A stretch of 63,389 bases of DNA. It comes from Paenibacillus koleovorans NBRC 103111 (GTDB lineage: Bacteria; Bacillota; Bacilli; Paenibacillales; NBRC-103111). The stretch lies in contig NZ_BIMA01000034.1 in the NCBI RefSeq assembly GCF_004000845.1, forward strand, positions 1-63,389, read 5' to 3'. Each line of letters starts with the position of its first letter. Positions within the stretch are counted from its first letter, which is position 1. The notes under the pieces were generated by a model, which did no database searches, was not told the origin of the DNA, and saw nothing but the letters and a program-made list of their open reading frames with translations. Below, one piece after another: positions 28,247-35,898 of this stretch. Both the position numbers and the translations under genes were made by a program.

Positions 28247-28290
28247 GCGGAGCTTACGGAGCATCGGAGCTTACGGAGCTTACGGAGCAA
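28245..28290. repeat. Short 9-bp tandem repeat
   Basis: About five head-to-tail copies of CGGAGCTTA, two of them degenerate, directly follow the right module A of the preceding repeat unit. Confidence 0.7.
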
Positions 28291-28474
28291 GGTTACTTGG
28301 AGGTCGGCGGCTATTTTCTGCTTGTACAGTCCCTCTCGGCACTATCCCCAGGTTTCAGAACGACTCTCTCATGCCCGGCCAGTAACTTGGCTTCTTCGAA
28401 AATACTCGTAAGCTACTCTGCACAGCCGCCCCATCTTTAGCATCCATGATGCCGCCTCGTAGCATCGATGTCTG

Positions 28475-28540
28475 TAGGCCGAATTTGCCGAATTTTGAGC
28501 GACTTTTTCCAGACGGGGTGTGCGAACCCGGCTCCGCAAT
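28475..28540 (+). repeat. Partial module B of the dispersed repeat
   Basis: GGCCGAATTTGCCGAATTTTGAGCG followed by GGGGTGTGCG and GGCTCCGCAA: clearly module B but with mutated ends and no terminal TCGGACT. It is preceded by the accompanying hairpin (GATGCCGCCTCG-TAGCATC at 28449-28467). Confidence 0.7.
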
Positions 28541-28632
28541 TCCCCCTTATGCTTTAGTTCTGTAAAGGATTTAAACTTTCTTTTCTGTTGAAAAAAGCTG
28601 TTCGACTTTAGTCGAGACAGCTTCAGTTAGGA

Positions 28633-29151
28633 TTAAGTTGACATTCCAAAGGTAGAAATCTCATAGAACGCCGTCGGATATTGATTGTACAATAAAGTCT
28701 CCTTGAGCTTCACAAATCCTTGCTTCTCATAGAAAGCGCACAATTGTGACCGGTCAGAGGCACAGTCCAATCTTAGAGCGTATTTGCCTCGCAAAGCGGC
28801 CTGCTCGATGGCCCATGCTACCATGCCGGCTGCAACACCGGTCCCTGAATAGGATCTACGTACAGCAAGCTTGTGCAGGTACAAAGATGGTTGCGAATCA
28901 TCCGGCCAATAAGATGGTTTTTGCTCGGGAAGGATCATAGCGGCAACGGCTTGCTGACCGATGAAACCCAAACACATATCCGCTGACCGATAGCGATTCA
29001 GAAGCCCGTGGACCGAATACTGGGATTCGGTCCACATCGGTTGGCCCTTTTCCATCAGCCACAAGGACGCTTCTTCCAGAATAATTGAGACTTGCGTGTG
29101 CTCCTCTTCATGGATGTGCCGCACAACAAGCTTTTCCGCCGGCTCCCTCAT
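28633..29151 (-). CDS. GNAT family N-acetyltransferase, coupled to the DJ-1/PfpI gene
   Basis: 172 residues from ATG 29151. The acetyl-CoA motif reads LHKLAVRRSYSGTGVAAGMVAWAIEQAALRGKYALRLDCASDRSQLCAFYEKQGFV. The start overlaps the DJ-1/PfpI stop as ATGA, so the two are translationally coupled and are under the same ZTP riboswitch. A longer frame upstream (to 29253) lies inside the preceding gene and is discarded. N-terminal HIHEEEHTQVSIILEEASLWLMEKGQPMW is typical of a GNAT subgroup with an extra N-terminal helix. Substrate unknown; the riboswitch context hints at a link to purine or one-carbon stress. Confidence 0.9.
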   Translation of the reverse strand: MREPAEKLVVRHIHEEEHTQVSIILEEASLWLMEKGQPMWTESQYSVHGLLNRYRSADMCLGFIGQQAVAAMILPEQKPSYWPDDSQPSLYLHKLAVRRSYSGTGVAAGMVAWAIEQAALRGKYALRLDCASDRSQLCAFYEKQGFVKLKETLLYNQYPTAFYEISTFGMST

Positions 29152-29750
29152 CCGTCCTGCCTCATGTAAACATCGCTCAATTGGCCCACCTGGTAGTACG
29201 GGTACTCCAGCTTCTTCTGCACCTGCAGCGCAAAATCGACATTCGTCAGCCACTCCACCGTGTACAAACCCAAATCAATGGATGCGGTCACGCCACCTCC
29301 GGTGATGATGTTCCCGTCCCGCACCACGCGGGCTTTGATCACTTCGGCGCAGTATGGGGTCAGCAGCTCGTAAGCCGAGGAGTTGGTCGTCGCTCGTTTC
29401 CCCTCTAGGAACCCGGCCGCACCAAGCAGCAGAGCTCCCGTACAAACTGAAACCTTATAAGGCACCGCTTCCGCCGTCCGGATCCAATCCAGAAACGTCT
29501 CGTCATACTGAAGCTTTCGCGTCGCCATGCCACCAGGGAGAAACACCAGATCGAACTCCCTGAGATCCGGCCGCACCTTGTGCGCCTTGAACGTCAAACG
29601 ACGGTCATCGGTCACTTCCGGCTTGTCGGCGCAGAAGGTCCAGGACACATTTTCTTTTGCCTTCAGAATACCTAGCCAGGTGATCGCCTCATAAAATCCC
29701 ATAAAATCCATACTGGTCATGCCGTCGAACAACACAATCGCCATTTTCAT
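29148..29750 (-). CDS. DJ-1/PfpI family protein, isonitrile-hydratase-like
   Basis: 200 residues. Nucleophile elbow VCTGALLLGAAGFL (Cys103) and downstream ITGGGVTASIDLGLYTVE, the pattern of the isonitrile hydratase branch of the DJ-1/PfpI superfamily. These enzymes act on small electrophiles (hydration, deglycation) and not on peptides; the actual substrate here is unknown. It is first in a two-gene operon with a GNAT gene (ATGA overlap). A ZTP riboswitch with terminator and a sigma-A-type promoter lie upstream, so its expression should respond to ZTP/AICAR, a signal of folate shortage. Confidence 0.9.
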   Translation of the reverse strand: MKMAIVLFDGMTSMDFMGFYEAITWLGILKAKENVSWTFCADKPEVTDDRRLTFKAHKVRPDLREFDLVFLPGGMATRKLQYDETFLDWIRTAEAVPYKVSVCTGALLLGAAGFLEGKRATTNSSAYELLTPYCAEVIKARVVRDGNIITGGGVTASIDLGLYTVEWLTNVDFALQVQKKLEYPYYQVGQLSDVYMRQDG

Positions 29751-29784
29751 AGCCTACACCTTCCCGCTCCTCGATTGGAAAAAC

Positions 29785-29900
29785 AAAAAAAGCATTCAAT
29801 CCAAAGGATCAAATACTTTGCCCAGGCGTACGGCTATAGACATATGCGCTCCCTCGTGGTACTCCACGTTTCCGCCAGTCGCGCATACCGACTGCTACCT
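29785..29900 (-). ncRNA. ZTP (pfl) riboswitch with intrinsic terminator
   Basis: Minus strand from about 29897. P1 is TATGCGC (29887-29881) with GCGCATA (29849-29843). It encloses the conserved GACTGGCGG, a P2 hairpin CGTGG-AGTA-CCACG and GGGAGC. The conserved 3' segment ACGCCTGGGCA (29829-29819) follows and can form the pseudoknot of GGCG with CGCC. The expression platform is a perfect 12-bp terminator stem (29817-29806 with 29802-29791, some G-U pairs) followed by T7. The P3 stem is short or atypical. ZTP riboswitches turn genes on when ZTP accumulates in folate stress; known targets are mostly purine and folate genes, so control of a DJ-1/PfpI-GNAT operon is unusual. Confidence 0.87.
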
Positions 29901-29902
29901 CT

Positions 29903-29932
29903 ATTGTAGCTGGAAAATGGAAATCGTTGCAA
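29903..29932 (-). promoter_or_regulatory. Promoter of the riboswitch-DJ-1 operon
   Basis: TTGCAA (29932-29927) and TACAAT (29908-29903) with an 18-bp spacer on the minus strand place the transcript start at about 29897, at the base of the riboswitch. Confidence 0.75.
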
Positions 29933-30030
29933 GTGTTTTGTCAGCACCAGGGAGTTGGCAGGTCGCTAGCTTGACTCGCTCGACACGAAGATCATGCTCG
30001 ATCGCCGTGGCGCAAGCAGCCCTGCTACCT

Positions 30031-30212
30031 AGTCCGAAAAAGTCGGACTACCGCACACCTCTCCTCCCGGAAATGCTACGGAGTCCGAATTGGCCGAATT
30101 GGAGCGATGCATTCTGGAGGGGGTGTACGGAAACGGCTCCGCAAGAGGGAACAATCGGACTAGAGAACGCTTTCTCCCTTGCTCCTGCCACGCAGTCAGG
30201 AAAAATCGGACT
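30031..30212 (+). repeat. Complete 182-bp dispersed repeat (A-B-A)
   Basis: Module A 30031-30049 (AGTCCGAAAAAGTCGGACT), 32-bp linker, module B 30082-30161 (80 bp, AGTCCGAATTGGCCGAATTGG ... TCGGACT), 32-bp linker, module A 30194-30212 (one side mutated to AGTCAGG). Inside B the sequence GCGGA-AACGGC-TCCGC type hairpin is visible in related copies. It lies between the riboswitch promoter and the 3' end of the AraC-family gene. Confidence 0.9.
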
Positions 30213-30243
30213 AGAGCGCATAGGCCTGCTCATGCGTTCATCA

Positions 30244-32628
30244 CTAGCGCAAAACCTGACCGCTTTCCCGGATTCCCGAGAACAGCTCCACATCACCCTT
30301 CGTCTGCTCCCTGTATCTGCCCGGTGTCACGCTCTCGTATTTCTTGAATACCCGGATCAGGGCCGCATCGCTAGCATAGCCTACAGAGTCCGCGATCTGG
30401 CTAAGCGTCAGCCCATCGGCATCCTCCTGGAGCAGACGCTTCGTTTGCTCCACCCTGACACGGGCCATATAATCGGCCAGATTTTGCCCCTTCCATTTTT
30501 TGAACAGATGCGACGTGTACTGGGGGGTGAGGCGAAACGCCTCTGCGATGGAATTCAGACTCAGGGCATGGTCCCCATAATGACTATCTATATACCGGGC
30601 CATCTCGTCCGCCACCTTGCTCCCGGGCTCCTGCTGCGCCTCGCTCACGGCTGTGCAGATTAAGCGGTAGATCGCCTTCATCTCCTCGTGCATGTCCAAC
30701 AGAGTCTGGCATTCCTGCACCTGTTTCACCGGGTCGAATGTCGAGCTTTGTCCCTCAATTGCGATACGTCCGGACAGGTCGTTCCAAATTTTGAGCAATG
30801 TACCTAGCATGTTGAAGTACAGACACTTGCCCAACTCCAACGAGATGCTTCGAGATTGGAAGTTCATCGTATGGATATGGTCCAACAGCCGGTCTGCCGT
30901 GGCGAAATCGCCGGTTTTGATCGCGTTCATGAGCTGTAGCTCCACCTCGATCGGATAAAAATACCGCGGGTCGGCGGACATAATATCCGCGTACCGGATC
31001 ATGCAGCCATTGCCAGTCACGATCCGATACTCAAGCGCCAACATCGCTTGCCCGTAGCAAGTCCCCAGCTCCTGCAAGCCCTCCCGAGCCTCGCTCACTC
31101 CGATGCTGCTGTAGATGCCATATTGCTCTTCGATCACCGATCGGGCCTGTCCGATCGCCGTCTCAAGCAGCTCCATCGCATCCGGGACGGCAGCAAGATT
31201 GACAAGCAATGCCAGGCGATTGCGATCCAGCTCAAGCGCATAGGCTGTATGATGACGGTTCACAAGATCCAGACTGACCTCAAGCAGAATCCCCCGCGCG
31301 ATCGCCCAACGGTGCTCAGGCTCCATCTCGGTGAAGGTAGAGCTGTCGTCCGCCTCCATTACGACTACTGCATATCGGTCCGTTTCGAATCGTATTCCGC
31401 TTACCGCCAAAGCCTCCGCCGTCAAGGAACCCGGTTCCACCAAGCCCTTGATCAGCCGGTTCAACAAATTCGCCTGAATAGCAGGGGTCTGTCGGCTCAG
31501 GGCAGACTTCAGCTGCTGCTCCATGTCCCAGGACTTCAGCATCGTCTCCTCGATCAGCCGGTATTCGCCCCTGTACTCTCCTCGCTTGAGATTATGTGTG
31601 TTCTGGATGTAGCGGACCAGCTTGCGCACCGGCTTGTAGAAGAGCTTGGCAAACATATAAGCCCCAATCACCCCGAAGAACAGACAGAAGAACAGCAGGG
31701 ACAAGGCCCAGATTTGCACCTTGTTCAGCTTGCTCATGAACACCGACTTCGGCACCAGCGAGTAATACACCCATCCGCTTTCAGTCGATTCGACCGAAGA
31801 CATCATCCACTCTTCGCCGTTCAGCGAATAGACGGAATCGCCTCCGGCGTTCTGCATCTCCCGCAGCTTATGGACACCGCTCCCCGCTAATTGCCGGCGT
31901 AGCTCCTCAGAGGAGGTCGTCAGCATCGTGCCGTTCCGATCCGTAATCAGGAATTGGCCTTTGCTTGAGGTAAGGAGATGCTCAATTAAGCTGAGAATCT
32001 GCTTCTCCTGGATCAGGAACACCAACGCCCCCAGGGAAGGCTCGCCTGCATCAGAGGGAAAGGGCAGAATATAGGTTAGGACCCGCTCAGCTCGTGCGCC
32101 GGCATTCGACCGCAATTCTGCGGCCTGTAAAAATCCCGGTTCGGGTACATCACCTGAAATCGCTTTCAGCCAAGCCGATTGTTCGAGATTCTGGTAGGCA
32201 TAGTAATTCGCATAGAAGGACGTGGGATCGGTTTTCGTATACGGCGTCAATATGGCTCCTTGTTGACGAAAGTACATGTAGTAGTCATAAAGCAGCTCGT
32301 TTTTGACCGTCGGCTGAACCATCAAATTCATAATCTCTGTGTACTGCTCGTACGTCGGCACCCATTCTTCGATCGATCCATTGCGCTCGAGCATCTGCCG
32401 AAGCTTCGGATGATAAGACAATTGGGCCGCCATCTGCTCCACCTCCCGCAACCGGCTGTCTAGCAGATGATTGATTTGGAACAGCATCGACTGGTTAGAC
32501 CGGACGGCGTCCCCCTTGATGATGGAGTACATGCTCTGGTACAGCGCTGTATGAATGAATACTGGAAACAACAACACCAAGGTGAACGCCAGGAATAAAG
32601 CGAGAAACAAATTCATCCTTCTGTACAT
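30244..32628 (-). CDS. Membrane-anchored AraC family regulator (sensor-regulator of the sugar operon)
   Basis: 794 residues. Topology: short cytoplasmic N-terminus, TM1 (about 7-29), large extracellular cache-like sensor (about 30-300), TM2 (about 305-330), a HAMP-like linker, an intracellular region, and a C-terminal AraC HTH domain (about 675-775: LSLNSIAEAFRLTPQYTSHLFKKWKGQNLADYMARVRVEQTKRLL ... IADSVGYASDAALIRVFKKYESVTPGRYRE). This single-chain sensor/activator type is common in Paenibacillus sugar clusters. AAGGGGG lies ten bases before the ATG. It is the last gene of the seven-gene operon, 66 bp after nagA-like. It probably activates the promoter near 40770. Confidence 0.9.
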   Translation of the reverse strand: MYRRMNLFLALFLAFTLVLLFPVFIHTALYQSMYSIIKGDAVRSNQSMLFQINHLLDSRLREVEQMAAQLSYHPKLRQMLERNGSIEEWVPTYEQYTEIMNLMVQPTVKNELLYDYYMYFRQQGAILTPYTKTDPTSFYANYYAYQNLEQSAWLKAISGDVPEPGFLQAAELRSNAGARAERVLTYILPFPSDAGEPSLGALVFLIQEKQILSLIEHLLTSSKGQFLITDRNGTMLTTSSEELRRQLAGSGVHKLREMQNAGGDSVYSLNGEEWMMSSVESTESGWVYYSLVPKSVFMSKLNKVQIWALSLLFFCLFFGVIGAYMFAKLFYKPVRKLVRYIQNTHNLKRGEYRGEYRLIEETMLKSWDMEQQLKSALSRQTPAIQANLLNRLIKGLVEPGSLTAEALAVSGIRFETDRYAVVVMEADDSSTFTEMEPEHRWAIARGILLEVSLDLVNRHHTAYALELDRNRLALLVNLAAVPDAMELLETAIGQARSVIEEQYGIYSSIGVSEAREGLQELGTCYGQAMLALEYRIVTGNGCMIRYADIMSADPRYFYPIEVELQLMNAIKTGDFATADRLLDHIHTMNFQSRSISLELGKCLYFNMLGTLLKIWNDLSGRIAIEGQSSTFDPVKQVQECQTLLDMHEEMKAIYRLICTAVSEAQQEPGSKVADEMARYIDSHYGDHALSLNSIAEAFRLTPQYTSHLFKKWKGQNLADYMARVRVEQTKRLLQEDADGLTLSQIADSVGYASDAALIRVFKKYESVTPGRYREQTKGDVELFSGIRESGQVLR

Positions 32629-32694
32629 TGTCGTCTGACCCCCTTAACAATCGGCACCACTCCCTTGATCGTGCTGCTGCTCCAAAGCTCCGAA

Positions 32695-33912
32695 TCATAC
32701 ACGTTCGCCCTTGGCAATCGCAGTCTGAATCTCGAAGGTTCCTCCAGGACCTACGGTATATAGCAGCAAGTCGGCGGAAGCTCCTGGAAGCAGCGTGCCC
32801 GTGCCCTCCTCGGACAAGCCGAGCACAGCAGCCGGCCGCTCCGAAGCCATCCTTATCGCTTCTCCCAATGTGCAAATACCGTACCGGGCCACATTCTCCA
32901 CGCAGCGGTTCAACGGGGTAGCCGCCCCCGAGAAAATGAGGGGATTGTCGGCCATGACCAGACGCCCGTCCGCCGCTAAGATCACCTCATGACGATGGCG
33001 CTTCAAGTACCTTCCCGGCGGTAGCCCCGCGAAATGATTCATGTCGCTGACGAGAATGGCCTTCTCCGCCTTCGCTCGGATCATGGCCTTCAACGTTGAA
33101 GGCGGCAGGTGATGGCCGTCTCCGATCAGCCCGGCCCACAGCCCGTCGTTCGCCAGCTGCGACCAGATGTAATTGGGATGCCGCGGGAGGAGCGGATGCG
33201 CGCCGTTCCCGAGATGCGTGGACATCGTCGCTCCGGCGGCCACCGCCTGCCGGAGCTCATCCTCCGTCGCCGCCGTATGCCCAATCGCCGCTACGACGCC
33301 ATGCTGAACGAGCAGCCGGATGAAATCCAGCGCTCCGGCCCGCTCCGGCGCTAGAGTCAGCATGCGGATCCTGCCGCCCGCGAGCTTCTGCCAATGCTCG
33401 AACTCGGTCCATACAGGATCGCGCACCGCCTCTCGGGTATGGGCTCCCCGAGGACCGTCCTCCTCCGAGATGTATGGCCCTTCTACATGTATGCCCAGCA
33501 CGGCATGCCGGACTTCGGGGTACATCTCGCATGCTTCGGCAATTGTGCGGATGCACATCGCCATATCATCTGGCGGTGCCGTAACCACCGTCGGACAGAA
33601 CCGGATGACGCCAAGGGCTTGCAGATGCCTTACAGCTAGGAGCACTTGCTCCGGGTTGGTCTCAACCTCATTGAAATCAATCCCCTGGACCCCATTCACC
33701 TGAAGATCGATCAGACCAGGTGCGATCCAGAGCTCCGGAGCAACAGCCTCGAGATCAACTGAAGAACCTCCAACTGCACTTGCCCGTACATCGGCTTGTT
33801 TTTCATGAAGCTCCTCTACTGCGGTTAGAACCCCTTCTTCAGCTGTGACCTTAATTAGGCGCCCACTGATATAGTGGCGTCCCGTCCATGACTGTCGCTC
33901 ATGCGTTCCCAA
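32695..33912 (-). CDS. N-acetylglucosamine-6-phosphate deacetylase-like amidohydrolase
   Basis: 405 residues, amidohydrolase superfamily, closest in pattern to NagA. The metal and substrate motifs are GLIDLQVNG, GIHVEGPYIS (Glu metal ligand), IGHTAA (His), THLGNGAHPL (His) and VSDMNHFAG (catalytic Asp, normally VTDA in NagA). NagA removes the acetyl group from GlcNAc-6-P in the cytosol. The slightly variant VSD motif leaves room for a different N-acetyl sugar. The start is a TTG at 33912 with GGAG nine bases before it, 15 bp after the esterase gene. No nagB, PTS or kinase gene for the 6-phosphate is in the window. Confidence 0.85.
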   Translation of the reverse strand: MGTHERQSWTGRHYISGRLIKVTAEEGVLTAVEELHEKQADVRASAVGGSSVDLEAVAPELWIAPGLIDLQVNGVQGIDFNEVETNPEQVLLAVRHLQALGVIRFCPTVVTAPPDDMAMCIRTIAEACEMYPEVRHAVLGIHVEGPYISEEDGPRGAHTREAVRDPVWTEFEHWQKLAGGRIRMLTLAPERAGALDFIRLLVQHGVVAAIGHTAATEDELRQAVAAGATMSTHLGNGAHPLLPRHPNYIWSQLANDGLWAGLIGDGHHLPPSTLKAMIRAKAEKAILVSDMNHFAGLPPGRYLKRHRHEVILAADGRLVMADNPLIFSGAATPLNRCVENVARYGICTLGEAIRMASERPAAVLGLSEEGTGTLLPGASADLLLYTVGPGGTFEIQTAIAKGERV

Positions 33913-33927
33913 CGGTTCCAGCTCCTT

Positions 33928-35898
33928 CTATGAGATACCTGCACCTGCTGCGCCAAGCTCCGGCCAATCAAACGCCTGGAGCATCCCGGGCAAGAGCAGG
34001 CAATACACATCCCGCGCCTCGTAGTAGCGAGGAGCGATCAAAGACATCAGGCTGGGCAAGGGCTCCTGCCACTCCAGCCGCGACACCCGATTATCCAGCG
34101 CGGCAGCCAACCGCGCATACAAGCCGTGGCGGCCATGGCCGTACAAGCGGATATCCCCGCTGTCGATGAGCGGCAAGTGTGACGGCAGCTCCAGCGCCCG
34201 CAGCACATCGTACACACGCAGCGCCGCCAGACTGTCGCCCAGCCAGAACAGATCGATCGTCAGCTTGTGGATCGCCTCGAAGGTTGCCAGCGGATCCTCG
34301 CGATGAAACGGCGGCGGTGTCAAGGCACCGGCCCCGCTGACGTCCAACACTATTACGCTGCGCCCCTCCGCACAGGTTCGTCGGATCCAATCCCAGTGGG
34401 GTTGGAGACAGTGCGTCCCCCCGGCCCAGACAGCTATCGTGACCGGCAAGCGTTCCTCCCGTCGGCGGACATCCCGGAAGACCAGCCCGTAATTGAACAT
34501 AGCCGGCTGAGATCGCCACAGAGCGCTGTAGACACTTAACTCCTCTACATGGGTGTTCAGCATGTACAATCTCGGGTGAAGCGGTCCGGATTGCCGATCC
34601 TTGAAGACGGCATGTCGCAAGTACTCTTCAGCCATCCTTCCCGCTTCCGCCCCAATCCTCTCATGCCGGTAAGCCTGCAATGCCGCAGCCTCTAAGTAGA
34701 GGATATCATGTATCGTGCTTCTGCGCTCATCCAAGGACGGAGCAGTCAAGAGACGCCCTTCCGGTGTACACCACAGCTCGGACGGTGCCAGCACTTCGAC
34801 TTCTGGCTCATACCCCTCCAGACGCACCCCCCTGAGATGCTCCGCAAAAAATACAGCCGCCTTTACAGCCATCCGCTGCGTATAGGCATGGACCGACTCG
34901 TCGATAAAGAGACATAGCCGCTCCTTTGCTCCGTATGCCTCCCAGAACCGCCTCACCCGGTCCACCGTAGCGAGCGTCCCCTCGATCGGGAAGAAGTCGT
35001 AGGCAGCGGCGAGAACCAGTACCGGCTTCGGTGCGACGGCGAGCAGCAGATCCTCGTGATCCAGCCCGAGCGCCGAGAAGCCAGGCCAGATCTGCTCCGC
35101 ATCCTGTGACCGGTCCGCGTATAGAAAAGCTCTCCGGCTCATGACGAAGGTTGCTGGAGCAGCAGCGGCGACGCGGGAATCGCTCATCATCATCATCGCC
35201 GTCTGCATGCCGCCGCCCGAATTGCCGGTCACTCCGATCCTGGACGGATCGACCTCCGGCCTTGCCGACAAATAGTCCATCGCGCGCATCGCGTCCGTCA
35301 CGAAGTACCGGGCCAAGCTCCCTCCAAGCGGAAAGCATAAGGCTCCGGCATACTCATGCTCCCAAACGCCAGGCCCGATCACGGAGCCCTCTGTCCCCAG
35401 CTCGTCATACTGCAGCCGCTCTCCCTGTCCTAACGGATCGATCGCCAGCACCACTAGACCGGCCTGAACCAGTATTTGGCAGACCATCTGGTATTCCGGA
35501 TCGTGCTTGCCCTGATCATGATGGCCGCATAGGAACAAGACTGCGGCAGAGGGAGCGTCCTGCGTCGAGGCGTGCGGTCGATACAGATTGGAGCTTATCC
35601 ATACGCCTGGCCGCGATTCGAGGAGGAGCTTCTCGATTGTATACCCTTTTCGCAGGATGGCGCCTGAATGGATTACCGGCACCTCTCCTCCGGAATGGGG
35701 CTCGAGCCCAATGCTGCGGGCGAAGCCTTCTCGAATGTACCGCTGTCGCTCCTGAATCTCCGCAATCGTTGTAATGTTGTCCCGGTCGAGGTCTCCCTGG
35801 CAGAACGCCTGCTCCGAACGAGCGTACACATGCCGCTTCAATTGTTCTCTGGCATTGAACAAGTGAAGATGCACCTTCTCAAGCGCATCGGCCTTCAT
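33928..35898 (-). CDS. Two-domain acetyl-xylan-esterase-like hydrolase
   Basis: 656 residues from ATG 35898, overlapping the preceding stop as ATGA. The N-terminal half (about 1-380) is an alpha/beta hydrolase of the acetyl xylan esterase type: VLFLCGHHDQGK oxyanion region, nucleophile elbow GVTGNSGGGM (Ser227), Asp in LAAAYDFFPIEG (about 310) and a late His in DESVHAYTQ. The C-terminal half is a second hydrolase-like domain in which the expected GxSxG is GHGRHG, so it lacks the nucleophile and is probably non-catalytic. No signal peptide, so it acts on imported acetylated oligosaccharides. Probably removes O-acetyl groups before NagA-type deacetylation. Confidence 0.85.
   Translation of the reverse strand: MKADALEKVHLHLFNAREQLKRHVYARSEQAFCQGDLDRDNITTIAEIQERQRYIREGFARSIGLEPHSGGEVPVIHSGAILRKGYTIEKLLLESRPGVWISSNLYRPHASTQDAPSAAVLFLCGHHDQGKHDPEYQMVCQILVQAGLVVLAIDPLGQGERLQYDELGTEGSVIGPGVWEHEYAGALCFPLGGSLARYFVTDAMRAMDYLSARPEVDPSRIGVTGNSGGGMQTAMMMMSDSRVAAAAPATFVMSRRAFLYADRSQDAEQIWPGFSALGLDHEDLLLAVAPKPVLVLAAAYDFFPIEGTLATVDRVRRFWEAYGAKERLCLFIDESVHAYTQRMAVKAAVFFAEHLRGVRLEGYEPEVEVLAPSELWCTPEGRLLTAPSLDERRSTIHDILYLEAAALQAYRHERIGAEAGRMAEEYLRHAVFKDRQSGPLHPRLYMLNTHVEELSVYSALWRSQPAMFNYGLVFRDVRRREERLPVTIAVWAGGTHCLQPHWDWIRRTCAEGRSVIVLDVSGAGALTPPPFHREDPLATFEAIHKLTIDLFWLGDSLAALRVYDVLRALELPSHLPLIDSGDIRLYGHGRHGLYARLAAALDNRVSRLEWQEPLPSLMSLIAPRYYEARDVYCLLLPGMLQAFDWPELGAAGAGIS

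Larger units (their letters stand above)
27399..28632. other. 1.2-kb intergenic region made largely of dispersed repeats
   Basis: No reading frame here has a ribosome site or family signature. It holds an A-B repeat (27614-27744), a degenerate fragment near 27955-27985 (GAATTCGGTCGATTTTGAGCG), a full A-B-A unit (28065-28246), a 9-bp tandem repeat (28245-28290) and a B fragment (28475-28540). The several 60-220-codon frames across it translate the repeat itself. Confidence 0.75.

Noticed and set aside
27781-28440. Long reading frames across the repeat region (plus and minus strand)
   Set aside because: They translate the dispersed repeat, have no ribosome sites and no family signature; frames in other copies at 30.1 and 62.2 kb give similar spurious peptides.
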